This document shows positions 8,881-17,848 of a stretch of DNA of 64,000 bases, piece by piece (position 1 is the stretch's first letter; each line of letters begins with the position of its first letter). Origin of the DNA: Nostoc sp. NMS2 (GTDB taxonomy: Bacteria; Cyanobacteriota; Cyanobacteriia; Cyanobacteriales; Nostocaceae); assembly GCF_017115105.1 (NCBI RefSeq), contig NZ_JABXKH010000060.1, forward strand, positions 1-64,000, written 5' to 3'. The position numbers were made by a program, and so were the translations under genes. The notes beneath the pieces were generated by a model, which saw only the letters and a list, made by a program, of their open reading frames with translations, was not told where the DNA came from and did not search any database.

Positions 8881-9182
8881 GATTATAGCGGTTCTCAGTT
8901 GAGTGCAATACAGACCTAACCCCCAGCCCCTTCCCTACAAGGGAAGGGGAGTAAGATTCAAAGCCTCTCTCCTCTTAGGAGAGAGGTTTGGAGAGAGGTC
9001 AAACTGTATTGCATCCATTCGAGAACCGCTATATTGTCACTTTGTCAAAGTGAATTTTTTATAACGAACCGCAAAGGACGCGTAGAGCCTTCGGCATAGC
9101 TTCGCTTAACGCGCAGCGTCTCGAAGAGAAGGAAGAGAAGAAAGAGAAGGAATAAATTCTACTCAACCCAGAAGCGCTATGT
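8881..9182. other. Intergenic repeats downstream of the hybrid kinase
   Basis: Holds the 150-bp inverted-ended element at 8884-9033 and, at about 9066-9150, a dispersed repeat of the type ACCGCAAAGG...CGCGTAGAG followed by a purine-rich GAAGAGAAG tract. Nothing coding. Confidence 0.7.
8884..9033. mobile_element. 150-bp MITE-like element with 30-bp inverted ends
   Basis: Left end TATAGCGGTTCTC and, 9 bases on, GTGCAATACAG; the right end repeats both blocks in inverted order (CTGTATTGCAT... GAGAACCGCTATA). The centre is a separate palindromic module (GACCTAACCCCC...GAGAGGTC) that recurs at 20956-21043. It starts a few bases after the kinase stop codon and could act as its transcription terminator as RNA. 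Confidence 0.7.
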
Positions 9183-9878
9183 CTATTCCCTATTTTCCAT
9201 ATTCTCATTCAACTTTTGCATAAATTCTTGATGTTCAGTGGCAGCTAAACCTACTTGTAACACAGATAACACTGTTGCCATTTCTCCTGACAGCAAGGCA
9301 GATATCGCCAACCACAACCCCGGAAACACCTGACTGCGAATAATTCCCTGCTCATCGGTTGGTAGCGAAACATACTCGTCCGCTTGCAGTTTAAACCAAT
9401 CCAACTGATTATCTAATGTTCGCCAGACAATATACTCCTGGACTCCATTCCGTCGATAGGTGCGTTTTTTATCATGTAAATCGATAGCTGCACTGCTTGC
9501 TGCCACTTCTATCACCAGTTCGGGTGCGCCTTGGATATAATCATCTTCACTAATCAATGCCTGTCTGCCTGGAATGAATAGTACCGCGTCAGGCTGTGGT
9601 TCATTATCAGGATCTAAACGCACTGTGGGTTCAATTCCCAAAACAAGGCCAGGGGTTGCCGTTTTATAGTTCCATAACCACCCGATCAAGTCTCCATGTG
9701 GTTCGCCATGACTTTTAATTCTCAGTGGCGATGCCATGATATACACAACTCCCTCAACCAGTTCAGCTTTTCTTAAATGCGGCATTGCCTGATAGCGACG
9801 CTCAAATTCGCAGCGAGATAAGCGATCGCCATTTTCCAGAGGTAAAACTGAAACCACTTTTTTAGGAGTTGCAACCAT
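9183..9878 (-). CDS. Uma2-family (DUF820) restriction-endonuclease-fold protein
   Basis: Member of the Uma2 family, a PD-(D/E)XK nuclease fold that is expanded in cyanobacteria and whose cellular role is not established. The nuclease-type acidic residues are present: PQPDAVLF, then ELVIEVAASS followed by a Lys/Arg-rich DKKRTYRRNGVQEYIVW. The open frame begins with a TTG at 9908, but the ATG at 9878 follows an excellent AGAGGATAAAGGG ribosome binding site, so I use 9878 (231 residues). Solitary; one of five Uma2 genes in the window, and among the more complete ones. Confidence 0.85.
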   Translation of the reverse strand: MVATPKKVVSVLPLENGDRLSRCEFERRYQAMPHLRKAELVEGVVYIMASPLRIKSHGEPHGDLIGWLWNYKTATPGLVLGIEPTVRLDPDNEPQPDAVLFIPGRQALISEDDYIQGAPELVIEVAASSAAIDLHDKKRTYRRNGVQEYIVWRTLDNQLDWFKLQADEYVSLPTDEQGIIRSQVFPGLWLAISALLSGEMATVLSVLQVGLAATEHQEFMQKLNENMENRE

Positions 9879-9960
9879 CCCTTTATCCTCTCTACCCAAA
9901 TTGTCCAAACTGAATCAAAGTGTTCTAATTTGGCAGTGCTGCATCCATTTTACCGAATCA

Positions 9961-10003
9961 AATAAAAACCCACATCGTACCCGATTAAAGGGTCAATGTG
10001 GGT
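9961..10003 (-). terminator. Rho-independent terminator of prs
   Basis: On the minus strand, arms ACCCACAT and ATGTGGGT with an inner CCC/GGG pairing, followed by TTTTTATT, about 28 bases after the prs stop codon. Confidence 0.8.
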
Positions 10004-10030
10004 AATTTATCCCTGTAACGGGAATGACAG

Positions 10031-11047
10031 TTAGCGGAACATACTACTGACTGAAGTATCTTCATGAATCCGCCAAATGGTTTCTCCTAAGAGATTAGCC
10101 ACTGACAGCACCACTAATTGGGGAAAACGATTGTTTTCTGGTATGGGGATCGTATTGGTGACAATGACTTCTTCAAACAAGCCACTGGATAACCGCTCCA
10201 TTGCAGGTGGAGAGAATACCGCATGAGTTGCACAGGCGTATACCTGACGCGCTCCTTCTTCACGCAGTAATCGCGCCCCTTCTGCGATCGTGCCGCCAGT
10301 GTCGATCATGTCATCCACCAACACTGCCGTTTTGCCTTTAACATCGCCGATGACATTTAACACTTCTGCAACATTATGTGCTTGGCGACGTTTGTCAATA
10401 ATCGCTAGGGGAGCATCATTCAGTTTTTTGGCAAATGCTCTGGCTCGTGCTACACCGCCAACATCGGGGGAAACAACCACAAGGTCGGGTAATTGTTTGC
10501 TTGCTAGATAATCCAGCAATACTGGCGAACCGTAAACATGGTCAAAAGGGATATCGAAATAGCCTTGAATTTGCGCCGAGTGTAAATCCATTGCTAGAAC
10601 GCGGTTGGCACCTGCTTCGGTGATTAAGTTAGCAACCAGCTTGGCAGTGATTGACTCTCGTCCTGCTGTTTTGCGATCGGCACGAGCATAGCCATAGTAG
10701 GGAATTACTGCCGTCACCTGTCGTGCAGAAGCTCGACGACAGGCATCAACCATAATCAATAATTCCATCAAATGATCGTTTACGGGTTGACAACATGGCT
10801 GAATTAAATAGACATCACAACCCCGGATTGATTCTTGGATTTGAACGTAAAGTTCTCCATCCGCAAATCTTTTGCGAATCATTGGCCCCAAGTCCATCCC
10901 TAGATAACGAGCGACTTCTTGAGACAGTTGTAAATTGGCAGAGCCAGAAAACAGCCGCAGGCGATGATTATCAGTCAGTCCTGTTGAAGATGCTTGCACT
11001 TTGAAAGTTGCAGAACTAAGAACAGCAGATCCTCTATTTGAATTCAT
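10031..11047 (-). CDS. prs: Ribose-phosphate pyrophosphokinase
   Basis: Makes 5-phosphoribosyl 1-pyrophosphate from ribose 5-phosphate and ATP, the entry metabolite for purine, pyrimidine, NAD, His and Trp synthesis. Seen motifs: RKRFADGELYVQIQESIRG, DLHSAQIQGYFDIP, VVSPDVGGVARARAFAKKL and the PRPP loop VLVDDMIDTGGTI. At 338 residues it has an N-terminal extension of about 20 residues before RLRLFSGSANLQLSQEVA, common in cyanobacterial versions. Monocistronic, ending at a strong hairpin terminator and preceded by a long gene-free stretch. Confidence 0.96.
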   Translation of the reverse strand: MNSNRGSAVLSSATFKVQASSTGLTDNHRLRLFSGSANLQLSQEVARYLGMDLGPMIRKRFADGELYVQIQESIRGCDVYLIQPCCQPVNDHLMELLIMVDACRRASARQVTAVIPYYGYARADRKTAGRESITAKLVANLITEAGANRVLAMDLHSAQIQGYFDIPFDHVYGSPVLLDYLASKQLPDLVVVSPDVGGVARARAFAKKLNDAPLAIIDKRRQAHNVAEVLNVIGDVKGKTAVLVDDMIDTGGTIAEGARLLREEGARQVYACATHAVFSPPAMERLSSGLFEEVIVTNTIPIPENNRFPQLVVLSVANLLGETIWRIHEDTSVSSMFR

Positions 11048-11771
11048 AGCAATATTAGCATTAGAGATTTAATAGATTTAACTGAGAAATAGCCTAAAAA
11101 AAACATCTGTGAGTTTTATTAAAGCTTCCATACAAAATTTAAGCATTTCTCCATAAAATTATCATTCGCTAACTGTCTAATTTTCTTTGTAAGCAAACCA
11201 TTGATAGCTTAACTTATATCAAGTATGTCTAGTAGATGTATAATTAAAATTTTTGATTTGAGACAAATAACCCAAGATATCAAACATTGGTGTACTAGAT
11301 TGCTTCTTCTAAATACATCATTTATTACTGACAGTAAAGCATTTATAACTTTAAGTGGTATTGAAGTTTGTTCTTAGACAAGGAGCATTTGCAATTAAGT
11401 GTTTAAGTTGTATCCTATTATATTCTATGATACTAGCAATAAATAAGTAAACTGGCTCATTTAATTTTAAGTTTTCATTCACACAATAAAATTCCAGAAT
11501 AGGAGTATTTAAACAAACTCTCATAGTTATAAGTTCGGTGAAAGTCCGACAGGACAGTGCCAAGCTGCGCTAATGTTTTGTTCTCCTACCCCCCACCTCC
11601 CCTGCCCCCTGCCCCCCACCTCCTGCCCCCTTCCTCGTGGACAGTTCCCAAAGTTGCATAAGAGACTTGAAACGTGACTTTGCGTATACTCCTAACTGGG
11701 GGTATACCCATTAGGTAAGGTAGAATATCGCTGCATATAACTGTGTCGCCTCTCGGACTTAATCTTGGTGG
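11048..11771. other. Long gene-free stretch between prs and the Ser/Thr kinase
   Basis: AT-rich and without a convincing gene; a 70-codon minus-strand frame at 11351-11563 has no recognisable features. At about 11531-11570 there is a conspicuous non-AT-rich segment, AGTTCGGTGAAAGTCCGACA, with self-complementary TCGG/CCGA arms, followed at about 11585-11635 by a C-rich tract made of CCCCCTGCC-like units. Confidence 0.5.
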
Positions 11772-13547
11772 GTGACTTCCTCCTCAGTTGCTATTACACT
11801 CAATCAATCGCTCATGCAACCACCCATTACAGTTGGCACTGTCTTGCAAAACCGTTACCGAATAATTCAAATTCTCGGACAAGGAGGATTTGGTAGAACC
11901 TATCTGGCAGAAGATCAGAGGCGCTTTAACGAACTGTGCGCGATCAAGGAATTGATTTCAACAGCAACGGGGGCTTTGGCCTGGGAAAAGGCAAAAGAGC
12001 TTTTTCACCGAGAAGCTGCCATTTTATATCAAATCGAACATCCACAAGTGCCTAAATTTCGGGAAAGATTTGAGCAAGACCAACGCTTATTTTTAGTGGA
12101 GGACTATGTTGCAGGTCAAACCTACCGAGCGATGCTGGCTGAACGTCAAGCTGTTGGTCAAACCTTTACAGAGGCTGAAGTATTGCAGCTGATACAGTTG
12201 TTGTTGCCTGTTTTAGAGCATATTCACAGTCGAGGGATCATTCACCGAGATATCTCGCCAGAAAACATTATTTTGCGAGATAGTGACGCTAAACCTGTGT
12301 TAATTGACTTTGGGGTGGTAAAGGAACTAGCAACACGTTTACGATCGCCAGAGAGTGCTATGCCAGAAACCACTGTGGGAAAATTAGGCTACTCTCCGAG
12401 TGAACAAATGCAGACAGGGGGAGCTTACCCTAGCAGTGACTTGTATACATTAGCGGTAAGCGCGATTGTTTTGCTGACTGGTAAAGAACCAAGGGATCTA
12501 TTTGATGAAAACCAACTAACTTGGAATTGGCAGCGATGGGTAAAAGTGAGTCCGCGATTTGCTATAGTGTTGAATCGAATGTTGAATCATATACCGAGCG
12601 ATCGCTATCAAAATGCTGCTAGTGTATCTCAAGCACTACAACCTTTACAGCAAGTCAGTCTTCCTCCCCTGAATACATCGAATTTGCAGACAATGGCTGT
12701 TGGTCGCCGTCCTGACTCAGTACCACCAGCTTCGCCGAAGAAACAACCCGATCCGGTGACTCCACCAAGTCTCACTAGTTCAGTCTTGGATAATCCGTTA
12801 GCGATCGCGGCAATTGCCACTGCTGTAGTCTTCATCGCCGGATTTGGTTCTTGGGCACTGGTAAGTTCCATCCGAGGTCAGTCAAAACCATCACCAAGTG
12901 AGACGCTTCCACAAAATTTCCCTTCACCAGTTATTTCTGGCGGTACTACATTCACATCCACACCTACACCCACCCCTGAGCAACCTATTTCTAAGCGGCT
13001 CAATCTGGGAGCGAATAACACAGCCACAGTTACAGATACCATCAAAACAAATCAAATCATCCGGTATACTTTTTTTGGGCAAAAAGGTGACAAGTTAACT
13101 GCGTTGATTGACCCAGGAAGCAGCGTATTGCTCACAGTTTTAAGTCCTAATGAACAACCACTTGATAAGAATATCCAGCCAATAACAGCTTATGAAGGCA
13201 TATTGCTAGTTACTGGTAGATATACTATTGAGTTAACACTGGTTTCAGGAGTTGCCGAAAGCAATTACAACCTCAATGTTTCATTAGAAAAACCAGTCAA
13301 ACCAATTCCCACAGAGACACCGATTCCAATTCCCACAGAGACACCGATTCCAATTCCTACAGAGACACCGATTCCAATTCCTACAGAGACACCGCTCCCA
13401 ATTCCTACAGAAACACCCTTCCCAATTCCCCCAGAAACACCCTTCCCAATTCCCACTGAGACACCAATTCCAACTCCGACAACTGGTGAAACGCCAACCT
13501 TGCCGCCGATTGATGGAACACAACCATTTTCTGGCCAAAGAAATTAA
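11772..13547 (+). CDS. Membrane Ser/Thr protein kinase with extracytoplasmic PPC-like domain and Pro-Thr repeats
   Basis: Hanks-type kinase of 591 residues. The kinase domain spans about 25-295 and has all key elements: glycine loop ILGQGGFGRTYLAED, Lys in CAIKEL, HRDISPEN catalytic loop and LIDFGVV metal site. A membrane helix at about 340-363 is followed by an outside region: a beta-rich PPC-like domain at about 410-508 and seven 8-residue units of the type PIPTETPI at about 511-566, encoded by 24-bp DNA repeats. The start is a GTG at 11772; an ATG at 11814 is a possible alternative that still precedes the kinase domain. An FHA-domain protein two genes downstream could read phospho-threonines, which is inference. 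Confidence 0.92.
   Translation: MTSSSVAITLNQSLMQPPITVGTVLQNRYRIIQILGQGGFGRTYLAEDQRRFNELCAIKELISTATGALAWEKAKELFHREAAILYQIEHPQVPKFRERFEQDQRLFLVEDYVAGQTYRAMLAERQAVGQTFTEAEVLQLIQLLLPVLEHIHSRGIIHRDISPENIILRDSDAKPVLIDFGVVKELATRLRSPESAMPETTVGKLGYSPSEQMQTGGAYPSSDLYTLAVSAIVLLTGKEPRDLFDENQLTWNWQRWVKVSPRFAIVLNRMLNHIPSDRYQNAASVSQALQPLQQVSLPPLNTSNLQTMAVGRRPDSVPPASPKKQPDPVTPPSLTSSVLDNPLAIAAIATAVVFIAGFGSWALVSSIRGQSKPSPSETLPQNFPSPVISGGTTFTSTPTPTPEQPISKRLNLGANNTATVTDTIKTNQIIRYTFFGQKGDKLTALIDPGSSVLLTVLSPNEQPLDKNIQPITAYEGILLVTGRYTIELTLVSGVAESNYNLNVSLEKPVKPIPTETPIPIPTETPIPIPTETPIPIPTETPLPIPTETPFPIPPETPFPIPTETPIPTPTTGETPTLPPIDGTQPFSGQRN
13302..13469 (+). repeat. Seven 24-bp tandem repeats in the kinase gene
   Basis: Unit begins CCAATTCCCACAGAGACACC; copies start every 24 bp from 13302 to 13446, the last three more diverged. 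Encodes the Pro/Thr-rich tail. Copy number is likely to vary between strains by slippage. Confidence 0.85.
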
Positions 13548-13617
13548 CGCTCTTTTATGACTCTCGTCGGATAAAAATCATCCACTCTTATTTTTAAGGA
13601 CTTTGATGAATTTAGGT

Positions 13618-13742
13618 GTAGGTTGGGTTGAGGAACGAAACCCAACACCAACAATCCCTGGTTTTGTTGGGTTTCACTAAAGTTCAAACGCCACTTGCTT
13701 CAAGCCGGGAAACCCGGACAACGCAGTGGCTCCCCAACCTAC
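13618..13742. repeat. Palindromic GTAGGTTGGGTT repeat split by another repeat
   Basis: Ends GTAGGTTGGGTTGAGG and CCAACCTAC. The left arm folds on an internal TGTTGGGTTT arm. Before the right end lies a foreign module (CGCCACTTGCTT...GCAGTGGCTCC) that recurs at 19940-20056. A complete, unsplit copy of the palindrome is inside the MITE at 33022-33160. Confidence 0.75.
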
Positions 13743-13779
13743 GAATATTTTATTTTTTCGGAGTAATAAAAGAGGGTTA

Positions 13780-14469
13780 ATGTTAAACACACTACTGATT
13801 ACTGGAACTGATACAGAAGCTGGTAAAACTGTTTTAACTACAGCGTTAGCAGCCTATTGGCAAAAATATTACCCGCAGCGTAGTTGGGGAATCATGAAAC
13901 CGATTCAATCGGGGATTGGCGATCGCGAATGGTATCAAAAGCTATTTACGCTAGAACAATCCTCAGAGGAAATTACACCCTTGTACTTTGAAGCACCTTT
14001 AGCTCCTCCCATCGCCGCCGCACGAGAAAATCGCCAAGTCGATTTAGCTCTTGTGTGGCAAGCTTTGTCTAAGTTGCGATCGCAACGTGATTTTGTACTT
14101 ATAGAAGCCTTGGGAGGTTTAGGTTCGCCAGTAACTGACGAGTTAACGGTAGCTGATTTAGCAGGGGAATGGCGTTTACCAACGGTATTGGTAGTGCCAG
14201 TGAGATTAGGTGCGATCGCTCAAGCAGTGGCAAACGTCGCATTAGCTAGACAATCGCGCATTAATCTTAAAGGCATTGTTCTGAACTGCGTACAACCTCG
14301 AACAGATGGAGAAATAGCCGACTGGACACCATATCAATTGATTCAATCACTCACCAACACGCCAGTTTTAGGCTGCTTACCCTATCTAGATAACCTGACT
14401 GATTTAGATAAACTTGCTCAAATAGCATCAGATTTAGATTGGGAAACCCTAATATTTAAGAACGATTAA
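13780..14469 (+). CDS. bioD: Dethiobiotin synthase
   Basis: ATP-dependent enzyme that closes the ureido ring of biotin by carboxylating 7,8-diaminononanoate. The P-loop variant [10 protein letters not shown] lies at the very N-terminus as in all BioD; also KPIQSG with the catalytic Lys, and [10 protein letters not shown] as the later nucleotide-side loop. I start at the ATG at 13780, preceded by AGAGGG, giving 229 residues; the longer frame from a GTG at 13726 would translate part of a dispersed repeat. No other biotin gene is in the window, so the pathway genes are scattered. Confidence 0.92.
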   Translation: MLNTLLITGTDTEAGKTVLTTALAAYWQKYYPQRSWGIMKPIQSGIGDREWYQKLFTLEQSSEEITPLYFEAPLAPPIAAARENRQVDLALVWQALSKLRSQRDFVLIEALGGLGSPVTDELTVADLAGEWRLPTVLVVPVRLGAIAQAVANVALARQSRINLKGIVLNCVQPRTDGEIADWTPYQLIQSLTNTPVLGCLPYLDNLTDLDKLAQIASDLDWETLIFKND

Positions 14470-14608
14470 ACCTTAATTATTTTCTCCCCAGAGCAATAAA
14501 AAAGCATTATGCGGGCTTTAAGTTAATTACTGATTTTTTACGCAGCTACATCCGAAATCAGCAGATAGAGAGTTGTAGTTAGTTGTGAAAATTTACAGGG
14601 TTAGAACA

Positions 14609-15727
14609 ATGACAACACTTATTCCCCAATGGAAACTTACTCTTGAATATGATGAAGCGGGTAAACAACAAACTTGGCAATTTTCCGAACAACAGCCAAC
14701 AAAAAATCCTGACACTATCCGCATCGGTCGTGATAATTTGAGGTGCGATATAGTTTTGCAAGATAATACTGTATCATCTCTTCACGTCGAAATCTTTTTC
14801 AATCAACTACAAAATCGCTTTTTTATTAGGAATTTACGAGGATTACAAAATCTTCCTCTCGTAGACGGAGTACTACTGTATCCCGACAAAGAATTTTCTT
14901 TATACAATAACAGTGTTATCTGTTTAGGAAAACAGAAACTCAAAGTTACTGATATTTCCATATCTGGAGTTAGCAACCTTGACGCAACTAATTTAGATTA
15001 TTCACCAAAGCCAGATAAAGAGGAAAATTCTGGGAAAGATACAAAGAAGAATTTCTGGAAAGAGCCAACAGGAATAGCAACAATTATAACTTCAGTCTTT
15101 ACTCTTGGTGGAGTTATTATAACTTCAGTATTTGCTCTTAGTGGAGTTGTTCTTAGTCAGCAGACAGAGGGAGAAAAAATAAAATTTGAACTAAAAAAAA
15201 CACAGTATCAAGTGCAGGCTGAACAAAATAAATTAGCACAAGAGCTACTATCTAAAAAACAAGAAAAGGCTGAAGAAAGATTTTATAAACATAAAGCTGA
15301 AATTTTAGAAAAGGAAAAACAAAATATAAGCAAGCAAATTACACTGACAAATAAGTGCAATAAAGATATTAATATTGCCGTAAACTTCACCGCTTTAAAT
15401 GATATAGAGGAAACTAGGGGCTGGAGAGGAATTTCTGCTGGAGAAACTATAAAACCTAGTTATTTTATCCGAAGTGGAACGATATATATACATGCTGAGA
15501 CTACAGACAGCAAGTATAAATTAAAAGGAAAACATCTCCGCCAAAAGTACGCTATAGAGAGTCATTTTGATTATATTGCTGATGATCTTACTATCCTATT
15601 GTCAGGAACTCAGGAACGGATATCGAAAAAATTTCAACTGGAAGATTTTTATAGAGTAGACTTTGCTCAAAATGGGGTTACAACTAAAACATTTACTTGT
15701 ACAGGAGATAGTTTAGAGTTAAGTTAA
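14609..15727 (+). CDS. FHA-domain membrane protein with a DUF1036-like C-terminal region
   Basis: About 372 residues. The N-terminal 120 residues are a forkhead-associated domain, a phospho-threonine binding fold: TIRIGRDNLRCDIVL, then SSLHVEI (the conserved Ser/His strand) and FFIRNLRG. A hydrophobic helix at about 160-185 is followed by a Lys/Glu/Gln-rich coiled coil at about 190-245, then a beta-rich part starting ITLTNKCNKDINIAVNF and GWRGISAGETIKP, which resembles DUF1036. The open frame can begin with a GTG at 14585, but the ATG at 14609 follows ACAGGG and fits better. Likely a membrane-anchored phosphoprotein reader; partner unknown, the nearby Ser/Thr kinase being a candidate. Confidence 0.75.
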   Translation: MTTLIPQWKLTLEYDEAGKQQTWQFSEQQPTKNPDTIRIGRDNLRCDIVLQDNTVSSLHVEIFFNQLQNRFFIRNLRGLQNLPLVDGVLLYPDKEFSLYNNSVICLGKQKLKVTDISISGVSNLDATNLDYSPKPDKEENSGKDTKKNFWKEPTGIATIITSVFTLGGVIITSVFALSGVVLSQQTEGEKIKFELKKTQYQVQAEQNKLAQELLSKKQEKAEERFYKHKAEILEKEKQNISKQITLTNKCNKDINIAVNFTALNDIEETRGWRGISAGETIKPSYFIRSGTIYIHAETTDSKYKLKGKHLRQKYAIESHFDYIADDLTILLSGTQERISKKFQLEDFYRVDFAQNGVTTKTFTCTGDSLELS

Positions 15728-15875
15728 TTGCATATTAGCTTCTTTAGCTAAAACCTTGACGAAAAAAATCTATTTAATAGAATGAAGCATTAAGTAGTTA
15801 CTGAAGATTCGTCCAACTCACGTTAAACTGGAAAAATAATCTAAGTTAATTATACTTAAACTAGTTGTATTCATA

Positions 15876-17093
15876 ATGGTTTCTACTTTTCCCAATTCCT
15901 CTTCTGTTGATCTATCTCGCATCCGACTAGCAATTCGCTCATTGCAACCGCAATTAGTAGAGTGGCGGCGGCGATTGCATCAACAACCAGAGTTGGGTTT
16001 TCAAGAAAAACTGACTGCTGAGTTTGTATCACAAAAGCTGCAAGAGTGGGGAATTGAGCATCAGACTGGCATTGCCCACACTGGCATTGTTGCCACCATC
16101 AAAGGTAACAAATTAGGTGCAGAGAAAGTTTTAGCGATTCGGGCGGATATGGATGCTTTGCCAATCCAAGAACTTAACGAAGTGCCCTACAAATCGCAGC
16201 ATGATGGGGTGATGCACGCTTGTGGACATGATGGACATACAGCGATCGCTTTAGGTACAGCTTACTATCTCCAGCAGCATCGCCAAGACTTCTCCGGTAC
16301 AGTGAAAATTATCTTTCAGCCAGCAGAAGAATCACCAGGAGGCGCAAAGCCGATGATTGAAGCTGGAGTTCTGAAAAATCCTGATGTTGACGCAATTATT
16401 GGTTTGCACTTGTGGAATAATTTACCCTTGGGAACAGTAGGTGTCCGTCCTGGGGCGTTGATGGCTGCTGTGGAGTGCTTTAACTGCACAATTTTGGGCA
16501 AAGGTGGACACGGCGCACTACCCCATCAAACTGTTGACTCCGTAGTAGTTGCTGCCCAAATTGTCAATGCTCTGCAAACCATTGTCGCTCGGAATGTTAA
16601 TCCTATTGATTCAGCTGTGGTAACGGTGGGCGAACTTCATGCTGGAACCAAGCGGAATGTGATTGCTGATACAGCGAGAATGAGTGCTACTGTCAGGTAT
16701 TTTAATCCTAGTTTGAAAGGCTTTTTCAACCAGCGCGTCGAGCAGATTATTGCTGGAATTTGTCAAAGTCATGGTGCGAATTATGACTTAGAATACTGGT
16801 CACTTTATCCACCAGTAATTAATGATATTAAAATGGCAGAATTGGTGCGGACTGTAGCAGAACAAGTGGTAGAAACACCGTTGGGTATTGTGCCAGAATG
16901 CCAAACTATGGCTGCTGAAGATATGTCATTTTTCTTGCAAGAGGTTCCTGGTTGCTATTTATTCTTAGGTTCTGCGAATCCAGAAAAAGATTTGGCGTAT
17001 CCTCATCATCATCCCCGGTTTGATTTTGACGAAACCGCCTTGGGAATGGGTGTGGAAATATTTGTTAGATGCGTGGAGAAGTTTTTTAGTTGA
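15876..17093 (+). CDS. M20D-family amidohydrolase (N-acyl amino acid hydrolase type)
   Basis: Zinc/manganese-dependent amidohydrolase that removes acyl groups from amino acids or related amides; homologues are annotated as hippurate, IAA-amino acid or N-acyl-L-amino acid hydrolases. Metal-binding motifs are present: MHACGHDGHT, FQPAEESPGGA, GLHLW and a His-rich YPHHHPRFDFDE at the end. The lid/dimer domain is the central GKGGHGALPH region. The length of 405 residues is typical. The ATG at 15876 lies 23 residues before the conserved WRRRLHQQPELG. Solitary; true substrate unknown. Confidence 0.9.
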   Translation: MVSTFPNSSSVDLSRIRLAIRSLQPQLVEWRRRLHQQPELGFQEKLTAEFVSQKLQEWGIEHQTGIAHTGIVATIKGNKLGAEKVLAIRADMDALPIQELNEVPYKSQHDGVMHACGHDGHTAIALGTAYYLQQHRQDFSGTVKIIFQPAEESPGGAKPMIEAGVLKNPDVDAIIGLHLWNNLPLGTVGVRPGALMAAVECFNCTILGKGGHGALPHQTVDSVVVAAQIVNALQTIVARNVNPIDSAVVTVGELHAGTKRNVIADTARMSATVRYFNPSLKGFFNQRVEQIIAGICQSHGANYDLEYWSLYPPVINDIKMAELVRTVAEQVVETPLGIVPECQTMAAEDMSFFLQEVPGCYLFLGSANPEKDLAYPHHHPRFDFDETALGMGVEIFVRCVEKFFS

Positions 17094-17129
17094 GTGGGTG
17101 TAAATTAGCTGTTTTTTACTCTGTTTAAT

Positions 17130-17573
17130 TTACACCCAACTTTCCCAAGAAATTTCTCTGACTTGTCGCATTCGCTCAAAGTCGCTATCAGAGGAAACAA
17201 GAGTCAATGAATGACGTAAAACTGTAGCAGCTATCCAGAGGTCATTTTCACTAATGCCTATGGTATTTAGTTTGGTTGTTTTACGTTTATTTTTTTCTTT
17301 TGGGCCGAATTGTTTGATAATTTCTGATTTAAAATCACCGTAGATTTCTGTTGTTTCTTTGTCGATCCCGTATAGGTTAATTCGTTTGAGAAATGCATTA
17401 ATTTTTATTAAATTAGCAGCTTTTTGATGTGAGTTTTGTGACATAAAGTGCAACTCACCAGCAACAATAACACTGGTTGCTAATTGTACCTGACCAAGCG
17501 ATCGCAAGTGATTTACAACGTTAGGCACACCTTCCATCAAGAAGGAACAGTGATTAGTATCCAAGAGATACAT
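17130..17573 (-). CDS. VapC-like PIN-domain ribonuclease toxin
   Basis: A 147-residue PIN domain with the four acidic positions of the family: Asp5 in MYLLDTNHC, Glu in GELHFMS, Asp in ENDLWIAATVL and the late Asp pair in LVSSDSDFERM. PIN toxins of VapBC modules cleave RNA when released from their antitoxin. The start codon is two bases after the stop codon of the small gene upstream, a classic antitoxin-toxin arrangement. Target RNA cannot be told from sequence. Confidence 0.87.
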   Translation of the reverse strand: MYLLDTNHCSFLMEGVPNVVNHLRSLGQVQLATSVIVAGELHFMSQNSHQKAANLIKINAFLKRINLYGIDKETTEIYGDFKSEIIKQFGPKEKNKRKTTKLNTIGISENDLWIAATVLRHSLTLVSSDSDFERMRQVREISWESWV

Positions 17574-17575
17574 AA

Positions 17576-17848
17576 TTAAAATTCTAGAGGTATCCGACTG
17601 TCATGAACTAGTTGCAGGCATTCTCTAATATCTGAACCTTCCCAACTGCCCACAAATTCTAATAAATCTTCAGCAGTAGAACCTGTTAAGGTATGCTCTG
17701 TTGTGAGCATCTGAGCAGATTGGCTATCTGAAGATATGCTGTTTGTTTGATGTTTGGCTTGCAAAAATTGCACAAAATCTAAAATTTCCTGTAATAAGGG
17801 TTCAGGTAATTTTTCTAGTTCTTGATTAATTTGTTCCTTAGTAGTCAT
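17576..17848 (-). CDS. Antitoxin of the VapBC-like pair (DUF2281-like)
   Basis: A 90-residue acidic protein whose N-terminus, INQELEKLPEPLLQEILDFVQFLQAKH, (helical, given in two parts: INQELEKLPEPLL and QEILDFVQFLQAKH) is the common start of short cyanobacterial antitoxins of the DUF2281 type. The rest is low in structure, as expected for an antitoxin tail that wraps the PIN toxin. It is first in a two-gene operon with the toxin, 2 bp apart. DNA-binding autoregulation is likely but no operator is evident. Confidence 0.75.
   Translation of the reverse strand: MTTKEQINQELEKLPEPLLQEILDFVQFLQAKHQTNSISSDSQSAQMLTTEHTLTGSTAEDLLEFVGSWEGSDIRECLQLVHDSRIPLEF

Noticed and set aside
11351..11563. 70-codon minus-strand frame before the Ser/Thr kinase
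   Set aside because: Sits in AT-rich DNA, overlaps the possible structured RNA motif and has no features.
13726..13779. Upstream GTG start for bioD
   Set aside because: Would translate the right end of a palindromic repeat; the ATG at 13780 has a ribosome binding site and starts directly at the conserved N-terminus.
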